From contig BGKB01000002.1 of assembly GCA_003116975.1 (NCBI GenBank), forward strand, positions 1-64,000: 64,000 nucleotides of DNA, read 5' to 3'. The notes under the pieces were generated by a model. It was not told where the DNA came from, searched no databases, and worked only from the letters and a program-made list of their open reading frames with translations. How positions within the stretch are numbered: the stretch's first letter is position 1; each line of letters opens with the position of its first letter. Of the stretch, positions 36,558 through 47,200 are shown in pieces. Both the position numbers and the translations under genes were made by a program. The stretch is from Aurantiochytrium sp. KH105 (lineage: Eukaryota; Sar; Bigyra; Thraustochytrida; Thraustochytriidae).

Positions 36558-37550
36558 CTAGGGAAGGTGGAACTGGACCATGGTGCGGAGCTCCTCGATC
36601 GAGTGAAAGCTGGGGAGCTGCTGGCCAGCAATGGTCCAGCACGGGTAGCCCGGAAGATTGGCCTTCTCGCACTGATCCTTGTTCTCCGGCTTGTCGCAGA
36701 GGACAACCTTGAGCTTGTCTGCATACTCGCCAAACTCCAGAAGCTGGCGCTGGGTCCACTGGCACGAGCTGTGGCCGTAGAGGACCGAGTTGTGCGCGTT
36801 AAGGCGCTCCGCGACCTTCTCCTGGACCTCGCCAGGAGAGTAGATGGGGCGGTTGTCCACGAGAGCAATGGCCTGGCGCTGGCCGCCCTGAAGGGCCTGC
36901 TCGATGATAATGTACGAGAACTCGCCGTTGTCCATGTTCTCCGCCACCTCTGCGTACACGGCAGCCTTGCTACGCGAGCCCTCAATGTTGAACTGCACGC
37001 GGATGCGCTTCACGCCGTCAATGTCGCGGTACACCTGGTGCTCGATGTGGTTGCGGCGGCCCTCCTTGCGCCGCGAGTACTCGGTGCCGTAGGCGCGAAT
37101 GTTATCGCCAAGGCGCGAGACCACCTCGGGCTTGTTGCGGATCTCCTCGAACGCGCTGTTGAAGACCGAGTTCGGGCTCATCTTGGTCGGCATCAGCTCC
37201 GAGACGATGTAGTAGCCGCTCACGGCCACCAGCGCGGCCACGCCCAGCCACACGAACCCGCTCGCCGCCGTCCGCACGGCGCCCTGCTCGTACCGGATCG
37301 TCGTCGGCGGCGGCGCGTCGGAGGTCTCCTGGACGCTCCCGCGCCCCTGCTGCTGCGGCTTCTCCGTGTTCAGCCCGCGCTTCTGCTGCCGCATCGCGAG
37401 CTGCTGCTGCTCGCGCTGCCGCACCTGCTGCTGCCACCGCGCTCCGCCGCGCGCGCCTCCGCGCTGCGTCGTCGCCGCCGCCGCGTGCAGCGCCCGCGCC
37501 GCGCCCGCGCCTCTTCGCGCCATGCGCGCCGCCATCGTCATGCCCAGCAT
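36558..37550 (-). CDS. Tim21-like protein fused to a C-terminal thioredoxin-like (VKOR-type) domain
   Basis: The 330-residue protein starts at an ATG with an Arg/Ala/Gln-rich, acid-poor N-terminus (1-65) typical of a mitochondrial presequence. One TM lies at about 97-117. Residues about 118-235 match TIM21: SPNSVFNSAFEEIR, RLGDNIRAYG, GRRNHIEHQVY, a strand RIRVQFNIEGS, and GEFSYIIIE followed by VDNRP. Tim21 is the inner-membrane subunit that contacts Tom22 and respiratory complexes in the intermembrane space. The C-terminal 80 residues look like a thioredoxin-fold domain, VLYGHSSCQWTQ...FGEYADKLKVVLCD...NLPGYPCWTIAGQ, as in VKOR-associated thioredoxins. The active-site pattern is CxxT (C263, T266) with further cysteines at 285, 294 and 304. 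Start and domain assignment rest on motif reading. Confidence 0.8.
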   Translation of the reverse strand: MLGMTMAARMARRGAGAARALHAAAATTQRGGARGGARWQQQVRQREQQQLAMRQQKRGLNTEKPQQQGRGSVQETSDAPPPTTIRYEQGAVRTAASGFVWLGVAALVAVSGYYIVSELMPTKMSPNSVFNSAFEEIRNKPEVVSRLGDNIRAYGTEYSRRKEGRRNHIEHQVYRDIDGVKRIRVQFNIEGSRSKAAVYAEVAENMDNGEFSYIIIEQALQGGQRQAIALVDNRPIYSPGEVQEKVAERLNAHNSVLYGHSSCQWTQRQLLEFGEYADKLKVVLCDKPENKDQCEKANLPGYPCWTIAGQQLPSFHSIEELRTMVQFHLP

Positions 37551-38722
37551 CGCGCCGCGCGCTCGCTCGCCTCCTGCGCCGCCTCAACGCCCGCGTCCAA
37601 GCCCGCGCGCCCGCTCCCGCTCCGCTCGCTCGCGCCCTGCTCGACCGGGCTCTGCCGCGCCGCCTTCTCGAGCTGCTGCTGCTGCGGCCACTCGCCAATC
37701 GTGTCGAGGAGCTGCGCCTCTAGGCCGCCCATCGGTCTTGGACAGCGCGTACACTGAAGTATACGCGCGCGGCATACTGAAGTATGCGCTCACAGGCGGA
37801 CGCCTTCAGTGCGCTATACGATGGGCCTACTTTACGCCGGGCTACGCCAGACCTGGCTGTCTTCATCGCAGGCGTCGTGGACCGCGCCGTCGAAGTCGCC
37901 CGGCGACCCGACGGCGCCGGAGGCGGCGACTTGGCGATGGGCAGCGGCGGCGCGGAGAGCGCGTCGGGGAAGCGCAAGGGCGCGCCGCGGAGTAGAGTCT
38001 GCGCGAGAACTTACCTCACCGGGGTGCGGATCCTGGGCTTTGGCGGAGTTCTTCACAGTCAATTTCGAGAAGGACGCGGATGGATGTCTGACTGACTGCA
38101 CGCAAAGCTAGCCGCGGTCAAGTTCTCAGGAAGATCGAAGACAAGTTTGGGAATAGAAGCTGCGGCGGGAAATCGAGGAAAGAGCACAGAGGTGAAGAGG
38201 CGGCGACCCGAAAGATGCCACAGGCCGAAAGAAAGATTACGACCCAACATCACGACGTAAGGGGAGGGAGGGATGATGTTTGCAAGCAGAAAAAGAACTT
38301 CTTCTCATCTGCACGCTACATCCGCCATCGGTCGTCATCTACGATGCGAATCGCCGCCTTCGATCATGGAAATATGTCGAGCCACAAACCGCTCTCAGGT
38401 GTTCGCCCTCACCAGGCATCATCATTCATTCACTGTCACTGTCAAAATACAATTATTCGGTTCGGCAACGTTACGGTTTCACACGGTTTCCCTTTTTGCG
38501 CAACGCAAATGTAGCTCCACAAATTTAAAATTGGCCAATCGTGAATAGACCACTTTTTCTTTTTCGGTCACTTGATCAACGGTCACATACAAAGGCGAGG
38601 TGCTCTCGCTCTCACTCCTTGCGGCGCTGATTTACCAGAGCAAACGAGAAAAATAAGCACGCGCAACCGAGAAGGCGGACCCTTTTCGCGTGTGTGGCAA
38701 ACCAAAACAGAGACCAACGAAA
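37551..38722. other. Divergent promoter region between Tim21-thioredoxin and IFT70 genes
   Basis: Its left third is GC-rich with Arg/Ala/Gly-rich spurious frames. Two tandem dyads lie at 37749-37787, followed by AGTGCGCTATACG near 37807. The right half is AT-richer up to the IFT70 start. No RNA or additional gene is evident. Confidence 0.55.
37749..37787. promoter_or_regulatory. Two tandem palindromes with TGAA spacers
   Basis: GTACAC-TGAA-GTATAC (37749-37764, one mismatch) and GCATAC-TGAA-GTATGC (37772-37787, perfect) lie 23 bp apart start to start. They sit in the divergent region, about 200 bp upstream of the Tim21-thioredoxin start and about 940 bp upstream of IFT70. They look like a paired dimer-binding site. 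Confidence 0.4.
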
Positions 38723-40789
38723 ATGGCCACCATGCACACGTCAAGCGGGCTCGCCACAAGCCATGGCGGCGGCGGCATGGTCTTTGGCAATCAGATCGCC
38801 GAGGGCGCTTACACCGAGGTCATTTACGGCTTGCTCAAGGAGAAAAAGTACGATGAAGTAATTAACAAGCTTGCGCTAGAGCTTCAGAACTTCCCGAGAA
38901 GCAGAGCAGCCCTCTCTCTCCTCGCGTACTCGTACTACATGCTCCAGGATTACCCCAATGCCGTGCGCATGTACGAGCAGCTCACCAAGCTCTTTCCAGA
39001 CGTCCAAGAGTACCGCATCTACTTTGCCCAGTCCCTTTACAAGGCCGGACTTTACCCCGAGGCCACACGTGCCTGCTTTCAGGTGGACGATCCCCAGTAC
39101 ACGCAGCGCATGGTCATGCTTCAGGCGTCCATTAAGTACGAACAAAACGATCTCCGCGCCTGCGAGTCCCTTGCCGATCAGTGTCTTGCCGATGATCCGG
39201 AAACCATTGTTTGCCATGCCTGCATCGCGTACAAGGAAGGAAAGTTCGAAGAAGCCCGCGAAAAGTTTCAAGAGGCCATGAACACGCTTGGCTTTCAGGC
39301 CAGCCTCGCGCACAACATTGCCCTTTGCCACTACCAAAAGGGCGAATTTGGGCCAGCGCTCAAGCACGTTGCCGAAATCATCGAGCGTGGCGTGCGAGAG
39401 CACCCGGAACTCGGTGTCGGCAGCAACGCGGATGGCATTGACGTGCGTAGCGTCGGAAACTCGCAGGTCTTACATGAGACTGCCCTCGTCGAAGCATTCA
39501 ACCTCAAGGCCGCTATCGAGTACTCTATGAAGCCCGCTGGTAACTTGGACGCTGCCCGCGAGGCGCTCAACGACATGCCTCCTCGATCTGAAGGGGAGCT
39601 GGACCCCGTCACCCTGCACAATCAGGCGCTCATGAACATTGATCAGGACTTTGCTCCTGGCTGCCGCAAGCTTAACTTTCTCCTGGACAACCCGCCGCAC
39701 CCACCGCAGACCTTTGGCAACCTTCTTCTTCTTTACTGCAAGAACTCGCTTTACGGCATTGCCGCAGACGTCTTGGCCGAGCATACCCACCTCACGTTCA
39801 AGCTGCTCTCCCCCGAGCTCTACGATTTTCTGGATGCTACCATCATGACCGAGACCTCTCCGGAAGAGGCCTTTCGCAAATACGATGACCTCGCCAAGAA
39901 GCATGTCGAGACCTTGCGCAAGCTCACCAAGAACATTCAAGACTCCAGGACCAATCGTGAGAGCGACGCCGTGCGCACCGCTCTTGCAGAGTACGACCAG
40001 GCCCTCGAGCGATACATTCCCGTGCTCATGGCTCTCGCCCGCATCTATTGGGAACGCGAACACTATGCAATGGTGGAAAAGATCTTCCGCCAAAGCTCCG
40101 AATTTTGCTCCGAGCACCCTGCTTGGAAGCTCAACGTCGCCCATGTCTTCTTCATGCAAGGCAAATTCAAGCAGGCCATTCACTTTTACGAACCAATTGT
40201 CAAGGCGTCTTCTTCCGCAGGTGGGTCGACAGCTTCTGCCACCTCGGCGGTCAATCCGGCCTCCTATTCGACGGGCTCCATCCTAGACGTCACTGCCATC
40301 GTCCTCGCCAACCTCTGCGTCGCTTACATCATGACCTCTCAAAACGAGCGCGCCGAGGACCTCATGCGCCGCATCGAAAAGGAGGAAGAGCGAGTCGCTG
40401 CCGAGGACCCCGACAAACAATGCTTCCACCTTTGCATCGTCAATCTTGTCATTGGCAACCTCTACTGCAGCAAGGGCAACATGGAGTTTGGCATCTCGCG
40501 CATTATCAAGAGTCTCGAGCCATATGACAAGAAACTCGGCACGGACACATGGTTCTACGCAAAACGCTGCTTCCTTGCACTCGCAGAGACACTTTCCAAA
40601 CACATGATGATGCTTCCCGACGCCTCTTATCGCGAAATTATCGATTTCCTCGACGCCGCCGACAAGCACGGCAAAAACGTGCCCACGGTGATCGAGTCTG
40701 GACCCGAGGCGAACGTCGATCCTGCTATTCACAACGTTTCACACGAAGCAAGACTTCTCAAAAAGATGTTCCTCAAGCTCATGGACTAA
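38723..40789 (+). CDS. IFT70: IFT70 / TTC30 intraflagellar transport protein
   Basis: The first ATG is at 38723 (sequence AAAATGGCCACC, matching a strong start context), giving 688 residues against about 665 in animal TTC30. It is a TPR superhelix throughout. The landmarks are IAEGAYTEVIYGLLKEKKYDE at the first repeat, AALSLLAYSYYMLQDYPNAVRMYEQL, YRIYFAQSLYKAGLYPEA, and EARYK-type mid repeats with QASLAHNIALCHYQKGEFGPAL. A C-terminal half runs from DFLDATIMTETSPEEAF to SHEARLLKKMFLKLMD. This pattern is specific to IFT70/DYF-1, an IFT-B core subunit wrapped round IFT52 that is needed for anterograde transport and tubulin modification in cilia. Its presence indicates a flagellated life stage. 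Confidence 0.93.
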   Translation: MATMHTSSGLATSHGGGGMVFGNQIAEGAYTEVIYGLLKEKKYDEVINKLALELQNFPRSRAALSLLAYSYYMLQDYPNAVRMYEQLTKLFPDVQEYRIYFAQSLYKAGLYPEATRACFQVDDPQYTQRMVMLQASIKYEQNDLRACESLADQCLADDPETIVCHACIAYKEGKFEEAREKFQEAMNTLGFQASLAHNIALCHYQKGEFGPALKHVAEIIERGVREHPELGVGSNADGIDVRSVGNSQVLHETALVEAFNLKAAIEYSMKPAGNLDAAREALNDMPPRSEGELDPVTLHNQALMNIDQDFAPGCRKLNFLLDNPPHPPQTFGNLLLLYCKNSLYGIAADVLAEHTHLTFKLLSPELYDFLDATIMTETSPEEAFRKYDDLAKKHVETLRKLTKNIQDSRTNRESDAVRTALAEYDQALERYIPVLMALARIYWEREHYAMVEKIFRQSSEFCSEHPAWKLNVAHVFFMQGKFKQAIHFYEPIVKASSSAGGSTASATSAVNPASYSTGSILDVTAIVLANLCVAYIMTSQNERAEDLMRRIEKEEERVAAEDPDKQCFHLCIVNLVIGNLYCSKGNMEFGISRIIKSLEPYDKKLGTDTWFYAKRCFLALAETLSKHMMMLPDASYREIIDFLDAADKHGKNVPTVIESGPEANVDPAIHNVSHEARLLKKMFLKLMD

Positions 40790-41283
40790 GTCTTTCCAAA
40801 GTCTATGTCTCACACCAAAAGAACGTACACAGTGTCTTGCTTTGCAAAAAGTTGTGAATGGAAGGGTGTCTCTTGCTGTGGCGCAAACGGCGACCCAAGC
40901 TCTTAACCACCCCAAACACAGCCTTCGTGATGTCTGAGACTGTACGAATCGATGCGTCCCGTGCGAAATCGATTGTTTAGGCCTGCGCTTCAGAAGCGGT
41001 CTTCACGCCCAACACTCATAAAGAGAGAGAGAGCAAGAACCATGTTGTTCCGCTCGAGTTGAGCTGCAACAATGTTAAATAGGGTTGGACAGAGGTGCTC
41101 TTCCATGAATCAACGAGCCTGGAGACCTTGACTTGCGCGCATTTCCATGAAGGAAAAAAGAAAAAAGCTTTCCAACGTGACATCGTACACCTGACAAATC
41201 CTAGTTGGCCTGCTCGCAAGAACAAGAAAATCATTTTACAATTCTCATTCGTTTCTTTCGGGGAAGAAGGGAGGGTGGCATTT
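40790..41283. other. Convergent intergenic region between IFT70 and the giant lipid-transfer gene
   Basis: Holds two 3' flanks. It has a GAGA run near 41025-41033 and a Lys/Asn-rich spurious frame, and is AT-richer than the flanking genes. Nothing else is evident. Confidence 0.55.
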
Positions 41284-44200
41284 TCAACGATCACCAAAGG
41301 CACGATCCATACCTCGAAGTCCGTCGTGCACTGCCGCAAGGACAATTTCCAAATTGTCCGTCAAAAGGATGTGCGTCTTTTCTGGCAGAGTGTCCTTATT
41401 CAGATCCAACTGTGACATGGCGAGATTGAGCGCAATGGTCGTCGCGTCTCCAAGCACCGACACCTGCGGGTTAAATACAAACGGTTCGCGCTCATTCGTG
41501 TTCGGCTTGAATGCACGACGCGAATCGCTTGGCTCGGTCGGCCCCGGTACCTCGATGCCGGTTCCCTCCGTAGTACTCGACGACTCAGAGCCTGAATGTG
41601 GCGCGCGTCCGGCCCAACTTCGCGTACATGACTGCGCAATCTCGCGCAGGTAGGTCAAGTCGCGAATGTCTGTCGTTGTGTTGAGTGGACCCATGAATTC
41701 GCTCCGAAAAACGTAGTCAACCGCCGGGACCAGATGAAAATGTTTTTGACCCCGTCCGAGCTTGCCCTGTGTGAGACTGCGATCCGGCGAGATGAGATTC
41801 TGCAAGGTTTCCATGCGCAGCTTAAGAGGCGGGAAACCAAAGATGCCGCGAACACGCTTGCGACCCTTTTGGTGTCGCCTCGACTCTAATCCAGGAAGAC
41901 CACCTGGATCAGCACCAGCGGTCTGCACAGGACCTTGGCGAGCACCTCGCAAGGCCTCCGCGCCACCATCGGGGCCATCTCCAGAAGCTCGAGAGCTACC
42001 GCCGACGCTCGCAGCGTCGACCTCGTTCATGCGCGTGGAAGCCCCTGCACCAAAAGAGGACGACCCAAAGGTAGGTCGCCGCCTCTGATCGTGCAGTTGC
42101 TGTGCTTTGCCGGTTTGAGACGACGCCGCGTCATTCGCGTCGTACGCCTCGAGACCGCCTTGTCGTCTCGTCGCGGACGACGACGTTGTGACGGAAGGCG
42201 GCGATCGCGAAAGATCTGGAGGCGAAGGCGGGGACCCAAAGAGCTCTTCAGAGAGATCCGACTTGACCAAGAGCTTTTGGAAGCGGACCACATCGCAGTT
42301 CCCGTGTAGCTCTACCACAAGCTCGCGGACAATCGTTTGGCGGCGCTTTTCCACCTCGAGGGAGAATTTCGCCGACTTGTCAATCGCCACCCCTGCTGCC
42401 GCAGACCGCCGCACATCGTTGAGGACACCGTGCACCACAGAGACTTCGAATCGACCAATCTCAAAGTAGATTGTGCCCACGGCCTTGAGCGAGCGCATCG
42501 TTGCCGCATCTTCCTCATCCGCCCCACGTGTATCAACAAGAGGCGCTTCTTGGCGTGTAATTTCGCCATCGGCCTGCGAATGATGCCGCTGTCGCTCCTC
42601 GGAAAAGAACTTGGGCCGCGTTGCACGGCGCGCATCCGTAATTTGCTCGCGCATAGTGTTCATGAGTTTGACCAAAATCGGTACCATCTCGCTCGAGGAA
42701 TGAAGGTCCAGCGACGAAGAGTAGATCGACACGAGTTGCGTGCAAACGTTGTTATCTGGGATCACCTCTGAAATGTAGACCGAAAAGTCCAATGCATCAA
42801 GAACAAAGAGCATCGTGCGCTGGCGGGTGGCGTCGTTTCCAAAGACCAAGGCCATTTGCGCGCAGAGTCGATCACGCAAGCGAAACACACAGTGGTTCAA
42901 AGCGCGCTTTCGCCGCATCCACCGCTGCCACTCCTTTGCGGGCGCTGGTCCACTCTCCTGATAGCGCTTGAACTCGTTGGCTGAAATGTAAGACGGGTGG
43001 TTCAAGAGGTCCTCGAGTGGCGGCATGTTTTGCGAATCACGCATCAAATGAACCACCATCCCTGTGTCCAGACGCATACCGCCCTCAAGACGCCCATCGA
43101 ATTGCGTCATCACCGACCGCGTCTCAAAATACAGATGAGTCGTCTCCACCTCCGTCTCATCTGCCTGTTTCTCTGGCTGAAAGTATCGACCCGCCAATCC
43201 TACCGTCAGAAATCGCATCTTCGAGTGCAGCATGCCAAGATCAACCAAGGCGTCCACGCTTCCCACGCGCGTTTGGATCATCATCGTCGCGAGCGGCTTA
43301 CGCCTTTCCGCAGCAAGCGTTCCCAACAGCAAATCGTCATCCATGTCGCTCTCTGGGTCGCCTTCTCGGGGGGAAAGCGGTGCCACTTCGCCTGCAGGTC
43401 TTGACGATACCTCGTGGTGGCTGCCGTGCATTGCAGAGACGCCCGGCGCGCTTCGGTCCTGAGGACTCACCGCCGCATGCGACGCCGTTGACGATGCTCC
43501 GACAGAGGCCTCTGATCGAACCAGCGCCTTTGCGAGACGTGCTTTCGCGAGACGCGCCTCCGCTTCAGCCCAGTCCCTCTGCCACCCGTATTGAAGACCA
43601 TACAATTTATCAATGCTCCAAATGCTTGCATCTACATGGACACGCTCCACATCGACCATGGACACCACTACAGGCAATTGCATGAGTCCGTGCGCGCGAT
43701 TAACCTGAGCCTGGATCGCATGCAGTGTGCCCTTGGAAAAGTGTGACGCGCGATTGATGACCATTTCTACTTCCGGGACGCAAACGCTCAGACACTCGAG
43801 CACAAACTGATCCGCTTCCTCATCATCCTCGCGCATGCGCATCATTCCCGAGCTCCACGACACCTCAATGCCCCTTGTCACGCCAACGACTGCATCCACG
43901 TCATCGCCCGTACTCAGCGCGCCAAATTTCGATACGGTCTGAAACGGGTGCACCTGAAAGTGTACGTTCCAGCTCAAATTACCGCGCAGGTGCGTCGGGG
44001 TCTCGTCATTAGATCCTTTCGAGCCAACCGTCTCCCCTCCCTGACTCTGAGCGTCAGCTTCATCGTAGGCCCGGCAGTGTGTCTTATCCTCCAGGGATAT
44101 GCCCTCTTCAGCATCCGAATCAAATGAGGTGTTATTCGCCCCGCGTTGCTGCTGCGTCTGGTGCCGCTGCTCTTCTTGTTGCGTTTCACCGCAATATCTT

Positions 44201-47200
44201 CCCCCCGCCGCGCGCCCGCTCGCTCCAAAGCTTGGAGCAGAACATCGATGCTCCGTAAGGTCTTGCGCGAAATGTTGCATAATCTGCAACAAGAGCGGCG
44301 TCACGTGGAATTCCGGCACGCGAATTTCTACTTTAGCCTTGAGATCCGACCTGGCCTCGTAAAAGGCCCCGACCTCGCATGATGAGATCACATCCTCGTG
44401 TCCGCCTTCCGAGGCAGACCGAGCATTCCGGGAGCTTACGTGCATCATATGCAGAGGCGAAGAGGCCGAAGACGCGCGTCGTCGCGACCCGACCGTGTGG
44501 CTTCTTGCTCGGCCCGCGCCATCTTCTCCGGCTTCCCCAGCGCCAGCGGTCCACGAGCTCTCCTCCCACGAGCGTTCGAGTAAGAGCGTCGAGGAGACCG
44601 AAGGAAGAGATATGCGTTGCAGTTGCTCCGACTCCGTTCCGAACAGCAAACCGGGGCCCTCGAGAATGCGCATCGAAACCTCCAGCTTTGTCGTTCGAGG
44701 GCGCAACTTGTGCCAGCTGGGGAGCGTTCCCTCGTCCACGTCTAGCGCGCCACCGTCTGCGTGCGACATCTGAGACTCTTGCCGACTCGCGCTTGGTTGC
44801 TGGCTCCCAGCGCCTTGCGGCTTGCTTGAAAAATGGGTCGCGACGAGACCGGCGAGCAAGGGCATCCGGCCAATGCTTATAAAGGTATCGGGCCCAGCCA
44901 CAGTTGAAGTGATCGTTAGCTTCACCTCCTCGCTCAGGCCTCTTCCGCCCACCGAGCATGTCACCATAGGTATGCGTCCGCGAATTGGACTCGAGGCGTA
45001 CGCTGCACGGACAATGCTCACAAGATCTTCGTGAACCTCGCTCTTGGATCTTCCAGCGCTAGTCGTGGCTGACGTTGTCTGCTGCGCCGAAACTGGCGGA
45101 ACTGACTGAGGCTGCGCTGAGGAGTTCAACGAAGATGTCGTGGACGAGGAAGATGAGGTCGAAAGAGAAGCGAGATGATGCCCTGCCATGTCTCCAGACG
45201 ACGCATTCACGACAGAACTACTGCCGTCATGGTTTGCATCAAGACCAAGACTGGCAATTGCACGAGAATCCGAAGATACGCACAGCTGAATTTCACCACA
45301 GAGGAGAGATCCGACAAGCGAACTCTGTTTGCGATGCGAAAGTGCCGTTCCCGGATGTTTCGCGGAAGGAGACGAGGGATGCTGCAAAGGTTCCCCTCCT
45401 GCCGCATTATGTACGCCTCCGTGTCTGCCTGTTGCCCCTCCTTTCCCAGCAGACTCCAATGGCGAGGACTGCTGATGCTGAAGAGCATCGCTTGCTGTTC
45501 TGGCCTCGGAATGATCCTCGAAAAGCGCTGTTACGAGGTTCTTTACGTACGCTCGGCAGCGCACTTCCTCCACAAAAAGCACACCCGTCGCTGGCGTATT
45601 GCGAAGCGTCTGAAAGGGGAGAAGGATTAACGTGTTGTCGATACCCACGTTGATCGCCAATTGCCGCAATGCCGTCATGTACCTTCGCCTATCCTTGAGC
45701 TCAGAGCGGATGGGATCTCGAACATTCTTCCAGACGAGTTGGACATAGCGATCCATCTGCTCAATGCTCTCTGAGATGGCCTCTGCTCCTGATGCAGGCG
45801 GTCGTGCGGTGACGGGAGCCGCCGTATTCTCATTGGCGCGCATGTATCGGTACATGCGAAGGGCCTGAACATACTCGTCCGTGAGCATCTGACCAGAATC
45901 AAAGAACCCGGGCTCCAACTCGATGCGCGTATTGTTGATGGTCACTGTGCATGTCTGATTCAAGGCAGCCTGGTTGACCCCAAATTCGTCCTCGGACTTC
46001 GCAACAGGAACCTTTCGAGCTGAAGACCTCGGATCATATAGCATCTTCAGGTCTGTCCTGGCGTCAAAGAGGACCGCGCCTTGTACGCGTCGCGTGTTGC
46101 GTTTGAGAGAAATTTGGAGGCCGCGAAAATTCACCGTGGCGAACCAGACAACATCCTTTTGTCTCGGAACGACAAAGACGCCAGAGTCGGCCCGCCCTTG
46201 TGGGGGAGCCGCAAAGTCTGAAGCGAGCCCCGACTTCACCAAGAGCTCGAACTTGCCTGTGTTGATTTGCGCAAATGGCTTGCGCGCAATCTTTCGATTC
46301 TCCTCTTCGTCAGAAAGAGCGGTCAGCGAAACGCCTCCGAGCATGAATATGAGCGCATAGCGCATCGGCCGCGTATGTTGATGCACCACCTCGTCAAAAA
46401 TGGGCTCCCTTGATGCCTCGAACCTTCTCCTCGGATCCGGCCTGCTAATGCTGCTGCTGCCGTCCACACCGTTTCGAGAACTTCGTCGACGGTCCGAAAA
46501 ACGGGAACCTGTGTCAACATGCAAAGGCGGCCGCCGCGCACCATAGTCACCACTACGGCGTCGCATATTTCCTGCTGCCTCGTCGTCCGGTTCTTTGCGT
46601 GAAGAATCAGCTGAAGCTCTCGTGACCTGTTGCGCACGCTTATTTCTGGCCCGTGCGCGCGCACGCCTCTTGACACGTCTGGACCGCGTCGACTTCGCGA
46701 AGCGTGCCGATACCCGCGAAACGGTCGCCAAAAGCATATTGATTTCGCTCGCAAGACCGGTTTGGAGAACGAGAAATTGCTCGACAATGTCTGGTGTGAA
46801 GGTATTACGAATAGGTTCCACCACAACACGAAGCCTGAGCACCAATTCCTTGTCATCTTCTTTGTCATGCACATGCTGCGAAAGACCTGGGACCTTTACA
46901 GGAGCAATCACGCTCTCATGGCGCGATCCAATGTCCGACATCATGCTCAGACTCTCCAAGCTGTTCGACTTGCGGTGTCTCGGCTTGCCCATTGCTGGCG
47001 TCGAGTCCACAAATCCCAAGTCTTCTTCTTCATCGCGGGAATGAAGCGCCTCGCGACGCGTTACCGTCGAGGCGTCTTCGGCGTCTCGCGCGCCCGTTTT
47101 GGTCGTCACCGGCAATCGACGTTTCGAGGCTCCAAGCGACGCGTGAATCCAAACACATGGTAGCGACTGTTCAAACGAGAGCTCGGGAAATGGGCCGCGC

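Noticed and set aside
36567..37757. Plus-strand open frame of 396 codons opposite the Tim21-thioredoxin gene
   Set aside because: Leu/Arg/Ala-rich antisense by-product of the GC-rich gene. No motif or signal.
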